Shown here: in pieces, positions 25,016-35,342 of the stretch
How the letters are laid out: each line of letters starts with the position of its first letter
Numbering within the stretch: position 1 is the first letter of the stretch
From: Carnegiea gigantea
Taxonomy: Eukaryota > Streptophyta > Magnoliopsida > Caryophyllales > Cactaceae
Reading direction: 5' to 3'
DNA length: 64,000 bases
NCBI GenBank assembly: GCA_029747015.1
Contig: JAKOGI010000817.1
Location: 1-64,000, forward strand
Program-made: the position numbers and the translations under genes
Notes under the pieces: generated by a model
Database searches by the model: none
What the model was told of the DNA's origin: nothing
What the model saw: the letters and a program-made list of their open reading frames with translations, nothing else

Positions 25016-25615
25016 TCAGAATGACATGATCTATAAAAAAAAATTCATCTTTCAATTAAAGAGCAAATACATATGTGAAATGGTGAAAGGAGATCTGGAA
25101 ATCCAAAACTGTGAGTATGATGTGGGAGAAGTTAATCTCATTAATTGAAAAAATATCCTTACGCATAATAAAGAGAGAAAGTACAGGTATATCCATGTTG
25201 GAAGCGTCCAAGTTTAACTTACTCCATTACAATATTATGGCAAAGATATTGATCTCTATGGTTTGCTCTATGCTATTAGGTGTACCAAATTTAATAATCA
25301 AATTATCATAGGGATTAAGACTAATTTATGTAATGGATCGGTAGGAGTCAATTGTTGACCTGGATATTATATGAGTTTAAAAAATGAATTTGTTAAAAGC
25401 TTCCTATCCCTTCAGATAAAAATAGTTGGGATGGACGTGAAAAGAGGAGGATATCCATTAAGGATATTTTGGAACATCATCTATAAATTAGATAATACTA
25501 TAGATCCAAAGACTAAGGTAATAATGATAGAGGCAGAAAAAATTGAAAGTCCTACTCAAATGCAAAAGATTCAAAGGATAAAATACAATCCATAGGAGAA
25601 AAAGATCTATAGATC
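25016..25615 (+). pseudogene. Copy B movement protein (30K superfamily), degenerate
   Basis: The reading after the LINE gives KYRYIHVGSVQV (25,179-25,214), then a segment with FNNQIIIGIKTNLCNGSVGV (about 25,288-25,346) and a following Leu-rich strand region to about 25,520. The pattern of HVG-x-V-x-V strands, a central 'LCNGxV' block and a short C-terminal region is characteristic of caulimovirid movement proteins, which enlarge plasmodesmata (family knowledge). At least three stops interrupt it. Its place after the coat-protein knuckle and before the protease is the key architectural clue for a cavemovirus/solendovirus-like lineage. Confidence 0.65.
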
Positions 25616-25793
25616 TTAGATAGCTAGCTTTGCTAATCCCACAAAAATCAATAATAAAAATATGATAAAAATTGATATGAATGGTAAAATTACCATTAAA
25701 CCCCAATTATTAAGAAGTATGAGTGCGAGACTAGAATGGGGAGAATAATCTTCATCAGTTAGAGAAGAGCTTAAAGAAAATGATACAATTAGT

Positions 25794-26198
25794 ATGATCA
25801 CTGAAATGAGTAGAATGAGTTTTGAACCCATAAGATACAATATAAACAGAAGTATAAGTCTAGATAGGAAAGTCATTAGGTACAAAAGAAGAACTGTTAG
25901 TGAGCCAATCTATGAGGATAAATTAGTCAAAAATATGACTATAGAGATATGCTATGAAGTCACCAACAAAAATCCTCATAGCATCTATATTCCAATAAAT
26001 GTATGCTTAGAGGGATATAATAAATATGAATTGTGTACCTATATAGATAGTGGTTGTTTTATATACTTTAGAAAAAGATTGTTATTTCCAGAATTTATGT
26101 GGAAAAGAGCCAAAAATCCTTTACAAGTAAGAATAGCTGATGATAGCATTATGAGCTACAATGAAACCATTTTCAGATGCATTATACCAGTTCTATAA
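25794..26198 (+). pseudogene. Copy B aspartic protease segment
   Basis: A stretch of 134 codons. The active-site neighbourhood is YIDSGC followed by FIYFRKR. NPLQVRIADDSIMSYNE is the distal strand region. D-S-G is intact here, unlike copy A. It starts at a Met that aligns with the start of the copy A ORF, which suggests a real viral start or processing site near it. The protease would be part of the pol polyprotein; the reading frame is broken shortly after the domain. Confidence 0.75.
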
Positions 26199-26579
26199 GT
26201 TACGTATCAACCCTCTCATGATATAATTATTGGAAATAATTTTCATAGACTATATTCTCTGTGCACATAGAGACCATAAACCAAATAATATTTGTAGTTA
26301 ATGGTCACCCAGTCCCTTTGAAAAATTAACTAAGACTTACACATATCAGAAAATTGAGTTTACACGTAGCCAGCATGGTGAGAAGGTAATGTCTACACAG
26401 CGTGAGATAGCACTAACAATCTCACTACTTGAGTTATCCATTAAAGAACAAATTACTAAACGACAAGAATGATTATCTAAAGAATTGTACTCTGAAAATC
26501 CTCTAAATTTTTTGGATAAAGATAAGACGTTTACAAAAATTACTTTGTAAAATCCTAATGCTATTATTTGAGTCAAACA

Positions 26580-27190
26580 AATGGTGTATTCACGCGAATA
26601 CATCCAAGAATTCGATAAACAAATCAAAGTACTTCTGGATAAAGGATTAATTAGAAATAATAAGAGTCCTCACACCAACCCCGCTTTCATGGTAAGAAAT
26701 CGTGCCGAAGAAAAATAGGAAAAGCAAGAATGGTAATCAATTACAAAAAGCTCAATGATAATACTATCTTTGATGGTTATTGTATTCCTAACAAAATAGT
26801 CCTTTTTAATAGAATTCAAGGAGTCTCTTGGTTCTCGAAAATGGATTACAAAAGCAGATACTAGCAGATAAAAATGGATGAAGAAGGCATCCCTTTAATT
26901 GCTTTTAGCATCCCACAAGGACATTATAAGTGGATAGTAATGCCATTTGGCCTAAAAAATACACCTCAAATATTCCAAAGAAGAATGGATAAAATCTTCG
27001 AAGACCTTAATCACTATTGTTTAGTTTACATCGATGATATCCTTGTCTTTTTCAAAACCATAGAATAGCATAAAGATGATTTCTTAGCTGTCACTCAAAG
27101 ATGCATTGATCATGGTATTATTCTTGGTAAGAATAAGTGAATTATGCTGAATAAGAAATTGAGCTCTTAGGTTTAGAGATAAAAGCTAGA
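26580..27190 (+). pseudogene. Copy B reverse transcriptase
   Basis: Fingers-region sequence at 26,580-26,760 (QEFDKQIKVLLDKGLI) leads to the palm with the conserved QGHYKWIVMPFGLKNTPQIF (26,919-26,978) and the catalytic YIDDILVFF (27,027-27,055). This is the LTR-type RT used by Caulimoviridae. The part 26,874-27,068 is open; stops lie before and after (for example 26,716 and 27,066). Confidence 0.85.
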
Positions 27191-27780
27191 CAAATCATTC
27201 TACACAAGCATACTCTAGAAAAAATAGAAAATTTTTCTAAAAAGATTAAAGATAGGAAGCAATTAGAAAGATTTCTTGGATGCCTTACCTATGCTTCAGA
27301 TTTCATTAAAGACTTAGCTAAACTGAGAAAGCCATTGCAGCAGAAACTCAAAAAAGAAGTAAGATGGACATGGACCCCTAATGAATCGAAGGTTGTTCAA
27401 AACTTCAAAAAGATGTGTAATAATCTTCCTGTTTTTAATTTGCTTAATGAAGGAGATGATTTAATTCTTGAGACAGATGCCAACAAGGAGCACTGGAGTG
27501 CAGTACTCAAAATCAAAGAAAGAGAAAAACTCCGCAAATATCACAGTGGAAATTTTAATAAGGCAGAATTCAACTATCGCATGATGGAAAAAGAAATCCC
27601 TGTAGTTATAAAGGGAATTGAAAAGTTCTTAATCTTTTTGGCTCTAAAAGCTTTTCTTATTCGAACTGATTGCAAATGAATACCTGATTTTGTGGAAAAG
27701 AATTTATCAAATATGCAAGCGGAAGGGCGACTTCTGTGTTGGCAATTATGGCTTAATCAGTTTTCTTTCTCTATTGGACA
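27190..27780 (+). pseudogene. Copy B connection and RNase H domain
   Basis: After a tether region (27,230-27,340) the open stretch 27,335-27,679 holds RNase H. It has LETDANKEHWSAVL with the first catalytic Asp, and EFNYRMMEKEIPVVIKGIEKF, the helix region with the catalytic Glu. One stop (27,677) separates the last part. RNase H removes the RNA template during genome synthesis. No integrase follows, as expected for this family. Confidence 0.8.
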
Positions 27781-27799
27781 TATATAGGGATTAAAATTT

Positions 27800-28890
27800 T
27801 TTTTGATAGATAGTTTAACTTATGAACTCGCCAATGGTGATCATCAGAGCAGAACTCCTGCCGAAAAAGGAGGAAATCCAAAATGAAAGACCATTGCTAC
27901 TAGAATGGGTTTCTCCTTCTAGTAAAATCTCTATAGACATTTTGGAGATCCATACAAAAAGTAGCACATTTTGGTCTGCTCTCTTCTGCCTACTTCATAG
28001 CCCAAAGATTTAGTCTTCTAGAATTACAAATTAATTATCTAAGATGTCCTTGTGATATCCAAGAAAAAATAAGTTCTCATGTTTAAGAAAAATGGTTCAA
28101 TGAGTGGTATGCAGCCTGTATTGACTACTATCATAATTATTCCAAAGGTATTTTGGAATCATGGAGTACTACAATCTACTTTCTCGACAAATTTGGAGTT
28201 GGTGGTATTAGTTTTCCAGCAAAATCAATCTCTCCAAATGACCTTGTGGTGAAAGCCTAGGAATATGGAGTGGTAGTTTACCTCATGAAAATCCTAGATC
28301 CAAAGTGCCTCCTTTTCTCAACACTAACTAAGTTTCAATAGTGCATGTTTAAGAGGATCTATTGGATTCTGACATCTCCTGATGGTGCAACAAAAATTCC
28401 ATGCAATAGAGGCCTATATGTGGAGGTACATTGTGAATTAATTGAGTATGAAAATGAAACCCATTATTTGGTTCAACTAGTTGATTTAGACAATCCCATA
28501 GATCAATAACGATAAACGACATGAGTTAGTTGGTTATCCTACTTTAGCAAGACCCATCAATTTTTTCAATATTTACCATCAAATGTGAGCATTGATTGAG
28601 CAAGGAGTAATGCTAATGCACTGTGAAAATGCTACTTTTGCCTATCATAATGAGTTTAGCAAATATATGAAGGTAGAAGGAGCTACTTTAGAAGATGTCT
28701 TTGGTTATCTCTTTGATGTTGGAGCTGAAAAATTCTTATCAGAAAAAGGAAAGAAATATTTTCATGAACTATTTAAAAAATAGGATACAAAACATCTTCA
28801 ACTTGATGAAGATTTCGATGATGACCTAGATAATGATGGATTAGAGGATATTATTGGAGATGAATGTATGCAGAATCTCAATATGGATGA
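27800..28890 (+). pseudogene. Copy B region downstream of RNase H, including an acidic C-terminus
   Basis: Homologous to 11,330-12,420 of copy A. Open pieces are 27,822-28,013 and 28,592-28,783. The latter reads ATLEDVFGYLFDVGAEKFL and is followed by an Asp-rich stretch to about 28,890. I recognise no catalytic domain. Possibilities are the C-terminal extension of pol or a transactivator-like ORF. Both copies keep it, so it belonged to the virus and was not acquired after integration. Confidence 0.5.
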
Positions 28891-29039
28891 CTAGTCTTGT
28901 CAGTAATAAAAGGCTTTGATAAGTAGTTGCACCATTATTATACTATTTTGTCCAGTGTTACGTTAGTAAAATAATGTTGTCTACTGTAGCTTTGTGCAGA
29001 CAGTTGTAGCCATGTCAAAATATCAGTGTGTACTGTAGC

Positions 29040-29300
29040 CTTTAGGACATCCTATGTACCCTCACCCCCTATATAAAAAGAGAGGCTAAGAGCTGAGAAG
29101 GGACATGGTAATTTGAGCATACTTGAGCAAAAGAGAAGTCGGATATCTCCATTTCTCTATAAGCAAGCATCTCTAATGATGCTAGCTTAAATCCCTCTTC
29201 AATCATTCCATTGTAATATTTCCACTTTTAATGTTTTAAATAAAAGACATTTCTCAGTATGGAGCATTATTCAATTGAACCTTATGTCTTAAATATTATA
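29040..29300 (+). promoter_or_regulatory. Viral 35S-type promoter and leader of copy B
   Basis: TATATAAA at 29,070-29,077 is followed by AAGAGAGGCTAAGAGCTGAG and a leader conserved in copy A. AATAAA at 29,239-29,244 lies about 165 bp downstream of the TATA, the layout used for terminally redundant pregenomic RNA. Upstream (28,960-29,040) there are repeated CTGTAGCC/TTGTAGCC-like motifs (TACTGTAGCTT, GTTGTAGCCA, TACTGTAGCCTT) that could be promoter elements. Whether it is active in the plant cannot be seen. Confidence 0.65.
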
Positions 29301-30138
29301 ATTTCTCGATTAAAGTCTCACAATCCTCAAAAAATATAAAAAACTTAATTAGTGGCTACGGTTTGAACTAGGAAACGAAACAGATATGTGCTATGTCTGA
29401 TCTAAGGAAGGTGTGGATGAGATTAGCAATATCTGTAAACTGGAAGCTAGAGGAACACCAGAGTCTAACGCCGATTAAGTTTAGATAATGGTTGAAACTC
29501 TCTAATTAAGCTTTAATTATTTTGCTAAGTATGGTGGCCCATTAATCATAGAAAGTATAATATTTATGACATAAGTAGTAGATTGTAATTACTAGTACCG
29601 AAAGTCATTATAAGAAGTCCAAACAAAAATATGAGTTTAGTTTTATTAAAAAGCCCTAAAAATTTGAGTATTTACACTTTGAACCCCATTTGGGCTAAAA
29701 ATAGTAAATTCAAAAAGTTCATGGACGAATTTGCAAGAAAAAACTTTAGAAAACAATTGTTTTGTAAAATATTGACCACTGCTAATAGTTTATCTTAAAT
29801 AGTACGCATTTGGGAATACATTCTAAAAAAAGTTATCCTCTAAAAAATTATTTTTATAAAATCTAAGGTACTCCAGAGTCGCAAATTGTAAAGTTTCCCT
29901 TCTCTATAAAGTTTCCCTTCTCTTTATATCTTTTAATCACATTGATGTTCTTATAAAGAGGCTAGGAACAAATTCATAGTGAAGGTTTTAGGTGTTATAG
30001 GCCCAATGGCTTATTCTTTTTCTTTTTTTGGGGGGGGGGGCGGTCTTGAACTAAATCACTTGTAATTATACGAAGATTGGTGTTGCACCTAATAGCCAAG
30101 CTCTTTTGTAGAGTATTTGCACCATGCTAGAGGAGGAG
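29301..30138 (+). other. Leader remainder of copy B and junction with L1
   Basis: The part to about 29,700 aligns in inverted form with 10,480-10,900 of copy A, so it belongs to the viral segment (block AACTCTCTAATTAAGCTTTA). From about 29,700 to 30,138 I see no gene. A run of G at 30,030-30,040 and AT-rich sequence lie before the L1 direct repeat. Confidence 0.45.
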
Positions 30139-30195
30139 GTTGTGTAACTATGACTATTCTGGAGGCTATGCGAATAATAAATCCAGAGGGATTGC
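30139..30195 (+). pseudogene. L1 endonuclease fragment, right flank of viral copy B
   Basis: Encodes NYDYSGGYANNKSRGIA, the same endonuclease segment as at 18,890-18,932 plus a few further residues. The first 43 bp duplicate that segment. It ends where solo LTR copy 4 sequence begins. This makes viral copy B an insertion into, or rearrangement with, an L1. Confidence 0.6.
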
Positions 30196-30328
30196 TCAAA
30201 TATAAACAAAAAGTACATGTAAAAGAACCAAATAAAAGAAATTAAGTTAATTAAAAATCCAAGTGCCCTTCCTTTCCCAGCCCAACCGAGCCCCCTCTAC
30301 CCTCCCTTGTTTTCCAACCCCCCATGCA

Positions 30329-30331
30329 TGC

Positions 30332-30361
<30 letters not shown>
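30329..30361. repeat. (CT)n microsatellite
   Basis: About 33 bp of CT dinucleotides in solo LTR copy 4, at the site corresponding to the purine tract of copy 1. Confidence 0.9.
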
Positions 30362-30362
<1 letters not shown>

Positions 30363-31484
30363 CGCCAAGTGCCATCGCCGCCAACCATCGAGACAGCCGC
30401 GATAGCAACCACCTCCTTATCCCTCTCCTTGCCTTGCTCTATTTAAGTGGGGAAGGTGAAAAACGCTAACCCCTCAGATTACTTTTATGGTTTTTATTGT
30501 TTGATTTTTGCGATAAATGTTGTTTTTATATTAAATGAATGTTAAATTTGTAGTTTTTTTTTAAATTTATTGTGAGTGTTGGGATTGAGTGAGTGATGTT
30601 TGAAAGTTAAAGAGTGGTGACGGTAGATTAGGGTTTGAGGATTAAATAGAAATTCAAGCTTGATTGCAGTGCCTTAGTGGTGGTCATGTGAATTTAAATG
30701 ATAATTAAGTGGGATCAATGAAGTATATGTGTATATGATTGTCTATAGTGTGTGTGTATGTGTCATGATCATGGGTGCCAAGCGAGGTTGAAAGGAGGGA
30801 ATACATGCTAATTTAAAGGTTTTAAAAATTTATTAAATTAGGGAGAGGTTTGGTTAGTTTATAAGAATAGCATGTTAAAAAGGGGTGTTTTTTGACTAAT
30901 GATGATAATGATTTTTGGGTTAAAAATGAAAAGGGAGAAAACGAAGGGAATAAGTAAGTTTTTGGGGGTTTAAAATTCCTTAGATTGGTATATATGTATG
31001 GGTAAATCAAAAGTAATGAAATGACGTTTAGTAGGGAATTAGACTAATGAAAATGGTTGGAGTGTGGTGTAGTAGGACAGGGGGGAAAGAAAGGAGGGAA
31101 ATGTACTGTTTAGGAATATTTGAGACGATTATTCTTATTATAAATTTCTGAATTAATTTGATGATTATTGTTAATGTAAATTTGGAAATTTATTTGGGGA
31201 TTTCCATGAGTTAGTATACAAACTTTTGTATGAGTTGTGTAATTAAAGTATTGGCAAAGTTAGTTTTGTTTTGGAATTAACTAAGAGTCTAACGATTGTG
31301 GATGAGGTAATGACCATTTGGGACTAGCGAGGAAGATGGGGTGAATACCTCTCGTTTTAGACACAAAATCATGTACTTGACATCAAACCTAAACCTAACG
31401 CTTTCAATTATTCAGACGTAACAGCGACCAACAATAATGTTCCTATTAAAGAAACAATAATAATAATGAAAAAATAATAATAAC

Positions 31485-31485
31485 C

Positions 31486-31529
<44 letters not shown>
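31485..31529. repeat. (AAT)n microsatellite
   Basis: An uninterrupted run of about 15 AAT units inside solo LTR copy 4, preceded by an imperfect stretch from 31,455. Confidence 0.95.
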
Positions 31530-31530
<1 letters not shown>

Positions 31531-32599
31531 TTAATATTAATAAACGTAACAATAGTATTAGCAAGCTTCAAATAATGATGGCAATAAAATAAGGATAACC
31601 TTAGTAAAGGCAACAATCATAATGATAAAGTTTCTAATAATAATGTCGAAATTAGTAAAAATGACGTGAGTTATACCATCATACCATTATAACATAAATG
31701 ACGAGAGTGATAACGGTATCAAAAGGAAGAGTAGAATCAGCGAAAAGTAGAATCAACTTAAGTAAGCAGTGGCGAAAGCATTACTGGTTAAAGAAGAGTT
31801 AAAAGATTTATGAATTACTTATTAAGCCAAAAAGTTTAAAATTTATCTAAACTCATACTAACCACAAAATTATACATTTGGAGCAGAAACAGAGCCACTT
31901 CTGTCGTTTCAAGTTGTAGGGAACATTTTGCATGAAAAAGGAGAGACATTTTAAAAACTAGGTATGTACATCGCCTATGCTCTTCGAAAACTCACATGCT
32001 TTCCAAATTATATAGAATTTATGTAATATTCATGTAATGAAACATTTGAAGTAGTTTACCTGCGCGACTGCAGCTTAGGCTTCTCGATTGACGTGGGAGG
32101 TGTGCACCTATCTTCAAAGATCGCTTTAGATATCAACAGGGGTTCCACTTCCAGTTAATAACTAGCAAAGCAGTTTTAATCACATTCTCTCCCTCTTGTT
32201 TTCGAATTGAAATGCTTTGAAATGCAGGCGCCTCACTAAACTGAACACAAATTTTATTTTATAGTATAGGGATATACGTACTGAGCTTAGGCTCATTATT
32301 AGCATGTTTTCATGTTATCTATTTTAAGTAAGGGATTAGTAAACAAGCCATAAGGTAGCAAGAAGTAGATGAGGGTTGTGGTATTTTGCTGAAGGTTAAC
32401 TAGCTAAGTGCTCACAGTGATTTAGAGGCTAGTACTCATAAAAACATGTCACTTCTATAAATTTTTGGACAAATTGTCGAGTGAAGTGTTTAAGACGACT
32501 TTGCTAAGTTTGTAAGTTGTATCACCAATTAAACAGTTTGGTGAATGCACTTTTTTTTATCCCTAATCTTTGGTAGACTGGATGGTTGTGAGGAAGATA

Positions 32600-34030
32600 T
32601 GGAGGAATATGCAATTCTAGGAAGCCTTATCCCGTTATGGGATGTTCGTAGTGCCTCTAATCAAAAGACTACTTTGGCTATGAGGACGAATAGCGCTTAG
32701 CATGTGGAGGAAAGATTGATCACTTTTGTGCACCTATTTAGTGGTCCTTCTTGTACCTAAAAGTAATTAGGTTTTGCATTGACGATGATTTCTCTGATTA
32801 CTTACCCATTCAACTAGAGTTATTTTAGAGCTCCGAAAAGGAAGCCGAAGAAGGAGCAATGATTCAAATTCAAAAATGTTTAGGTGCGGGATGAGGTATG
32901 TAAAATGGTTATTACTGAATCTTGGTAAGTTGCTAGTAATGCAGATGTATGGGTAAATTTAAAGAAAAAGTTGAACATTTGTTCAAATGTCATGGCAAAA
33001 TGAAATGACAAAATTATAGGGGTTGTTAGAGGTAAGATTAAACAATTGGAAGCTCGGCTCTAAAACGGTGATGTTAATGCTATAACCCAAATTAGTGTTC
33101 TCACTAGCATTAGTTTGTCGGGGAGGAATGAAGAGATCATGTGGGCTCAAAGGGCTCAAGTTGATTTTTTAAGCATGATAATTCGATGCCTAATGACTCC
33201 ATGCTACAGCTGACATGAGTATGACAACTAAGGGTATAAATAAGATATGGAGAAAATGGGTTTGAGTTTATGGATGTGAAGTTGATCACAAGTATGATTT
33301 TTAATCATTTTCCAACTTCTTTGCAAGTAGGGGGCATTTGGACATTATAATATGCGGGTATTCAGTATATGATGTCTAAGGTAACAGAGGATATGGACAT
33401 TGGGCTTTATTATCCCTTTGATCAAGGGAGGTCTTAACAACCCTTAAATGTGTGTATCGTAGTAATGTAGACCCTAATGGATTTTATCCCCCCTTTGCAT
33501 CACTGGAACCTCTGTTGAGGATGTGCCTGGAGTTGCTCTTAATATCCTCAATGAGCATGGAATTCCCCTTTAGCGTGATCACAAATTTAAAAATGTAGTC
33601 CTTACCTTGAAATCTACTAGTCCCTCTAGAGTAACAGAATATCATTCGATCAGTTTATGTATTATGGTGTTGAGCTTACCACCAAAGTTATTACAAGTAA
33701 ATTAAAATTTATTTTCCTTATATTAACATAGCACTTTGATTCTTAGGAAGCTAGTTACAAATTATATCTTCATGGCATATGAGGTGTGTCTTTTGTTAAA
33801 CTGCAAACTAGTAGGGATAGTAATAGAGCCAAGAAGGACAGACATTTATGAAGTCATAAGATTTACAGTGGCGTACCAACCATTAGTCACTTTTTATTTG
33901 TTAATGACTCGATTTTCTTTTGCAAAGCCAATGAGAACCAAGCTCGTGCTATCAAGGAGATTTCTATGCCTATAAGAATATGTTAGCATGTTTTGATCTT
34001 AAGAAATCTAATGTGGTCTTTGCTAGGGGT
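32600..34030 (+). pseudogene. L1 LINE ORF2 fragment (post-endonuclease and reverse transcriptase)
   Basis: From about 32,780 the plus strand gives DDDFSDYLPIQLEL, the end of the endonuclease (normally SDHxPI). A segment matching RFxFExxW...W follows at 32,855-32,925, then GKIKQLEARL (33,030-33,060), the linker typical of plant L1. The RT follows: TSPSRVTEYHSISL (33,613-33,654; normally RPISLCN) and LFVNDSIFFCKANE (about 33,897-33,938; normally FADDxxxF). There is an internal deletion around 33,750-33,850. FVND instead of FADD, with stops throughout, shows it is dead. Confidence 0.75.
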
Positions 34031-34729
34031 GTGTAGTGAGCTTAGCAGTAACGATGACAAAAAAATTCAAGATCGAGTCTGTTCGAGTTCGGACAAATCA
34101 GATATTTAGATAAAAAATGATACTCGGAGCTTATTTGAACCGCAAATTCAGACATAATGTCTGGAACTAGAATCAAACCTGAATGTCTAATCGCCAAGCC
34201 TTATTGTTCAAATGTCCAAGTTTGTGATTCGAACTTTCTAAATTTAACCGAAATTATGTTTGCGATTGAACCCAATCTAAATTTTCGATGTCCAAACCAA
34301 ACTGTTTACTTGGAAATTTAACGAATTTTAGACCGAAATCATAAATAGAGTTCTATGCCTGAACTAGCTGTCCAATTATTTGAATTTGTCCAGATTCAAA
34401 TCAGCCAAAAAATTCAGAGAACGCATACCCAAAATGTCAAACCTAAGTGCAAGTTGTTTCAATTCAGATATAACCAATTATCTAAGTTTAAATTCATATA
34501 GAAATTTCATGATTAGACTCGATTTTTTCAGGTAGGATTGATTTTACAAGTCCCACTCGGTGGGTTAAGATTAAGCAAATTCAGCCTATCTATGAAATGT
34601 TGCTTAAGGAAAAACAATGAGGCCTTCCAACTTATGTTGTAAGGCTTAGAAGAAAATCCTTTTTACCTAGTAAGGGCAATATCAAGAACCTTTATCAAAG
34701 TAGATACTATAACGCCTCTTAATATAGGT
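34031..34729. other. AT-rich repeat-like filler, no gene
   Basis: Contains many variants of TTCGAAT/CCGAAAT-type words (34,080-34,480), as seen in decayed hAT-like non-autonomous elements. I find no TIR pair or target duplication and no ORF. It sits between two parts of the L1. Confidence 0.3.
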
Positions 34730-34816
34730 TCTGCTCTTGTAGAGTCTAGGAAGATCCCAACATAGGCAATCTTACCTTTGTAGGCATATCTACCCACAAA
34801 GTTGTTGTTGTTGTTA
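34730..34816 (-). repeat. RTE LINE 3'-tail-like sequence next to (GTT)n
   Basis: GGAAGATCCCAACATAGGCAATCTTACC and TAGGCATATCTACCC match the 3'-tail sequence of the RTE element at 23,750-23,810, same strand. It is followed by five GTT units (34,801-34,815). The GTT run is on the side opposite to that expected for a simple RTE 3' end, so the fragment may be rearranged. Confidence 0.4.
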
Positions 34817-34842
34817 GGCTAGAAGGGAAGTGCTAGTCAAGG

Positions 34843-35130
34843 ATAGAGCCGGGACCTGGGTCGGTTCAATCGAGGCCTATCTATACCTAGGCCTATATTA
34901 AACGAGTTACGGGCCATATCGACATGCCTTGTTTTGTTTTGTGATGCAGGGTAGGTTTCAACTTAAGCAAATTTCAAAGATGTTATAATATAGTTATAGT
35001 GGCTAATGCATTTAACCTACGAGTCGTCCTGCCCCACCTACTAAAATGAGTGGTACGGTTCGACGAGTTTTGACCTGTTGATGAGCGATTCAACCGGGTG
35101 GCTTGTCTTAGCCCGTGCCATATCTCACCT
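34843..35130. mobile_element. Short non-autonomous element with 13-bp flanking repeats
   Basis: Flanked by CTAGTCAAGGATA (34,830-34,842) and CTAGTTAAGGATA (35,131-35,143), 12 of 13 identical. The inside is 288 bp, without an ORF, beginning GAGCCGGGACCTGGGTCGGTTC and ending TGCCATATCTCACCT. GGTTCAATCG resembles a pol III B box, but there is no A tail, so a SINE is possible and not proven. GC-rich ends like these also occur in hAT-type MITEs. Confidence 0.45.
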
Positions 35131-35254
35131 CTAGTTAAGGATATGGTGCAAGAAATCCTAACCTTTAAATGAGCATATTTAAATTATCTAATGATTTTTA
35201 TGAATCCATCAAATCTCTAATTAATAGGTTTTAGTAGGGAGACATAACAACACA

Positions 35255-35342
35255 AGAGGACGATTCATTAGGTGAGTAGCTCTAAGTTGTGTGATCGGAA
35301 GATGGATGGTGAGCTTGGGTTCCATAATCTTGAGGTAGTAAA
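35255..35342 (+). pseudogene. L1 LINE ORF2 C-terminal part, left of Tat insertion
   Basis: Encodes GELGFHNLEVVNK across the Tat insertion site. This is the conserved GGLGFxNLxxFNxAL motif of plant L1 ORF2 C-termini. The open reading resumes at 48,083 on the other side of the Tat element. The 5-bp GTAAA at 35,338-35,342 is the target duplication. Confidence 0.75.

Larger units (their letters stand above)
18933..30138 (+). mobile_element. Endogenous pararetrovirus copy B (Caulimoviridae), plus strand, degenerate
   Basis: The order on the plus strand is N-terminal region and coat protein (19,190-20,791), CCHC (23,333-23,470), movement protein (25,016-25,615), protease (25,794-26,198), RT (26,580-27,190), RNase H (27,190-27,780), a downstream coding region (27,800-28,890) and a promoter-leader (29,040-29,600). 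No LTR or integrase. Two later insertions enlarge it: a solo LTR (20,792-23,332) and an RTE LINE (23,707-25,015). Without them the copy is about 7.3 kb, close to a complete caulimovirid genome. Many stops and frameshifts make it nonviral. It is flanked by a 43-bp direct repeat of L1 sequence. Confidence 0.85.
30190..32560 (+). mobile_element. Solo LTR family, copy 4, ends not resolved
   Basis: It shares the CT-rich leader-like block (30,260-30,470), the GAGCAGAAACAGAGCCACTT region near 31,880, the block with GAAAAAGGAGAGACATTTTA and CATCGCCTATGCTCTTCGAAAACTCAC (31,930-31,990) and the GGCTTCTCGAT/GTGCACCTATC block (32,078-32,110) with copies 1-3. The TGTAA start is missing and I could not find a clear GTTACA end, so boundaries are approximate. 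It contains CT and AAT microsatellites. Confidence 0.6.

Noticed and set aside
27825..27850. GGTGATCATCAGAGC in viral copy B as a tRNA-Met primer site
   Set aside because: It lies within coding sequence conserved in copy A, on the wrong side of the genome for a primer site.
34080..34480. Inverted terminal repeats of a hAT element around 34.1-34.5 kb
   Set aside because: Repeated TTCGAAT-like words are present, but I could not define two ends or a target duplication.
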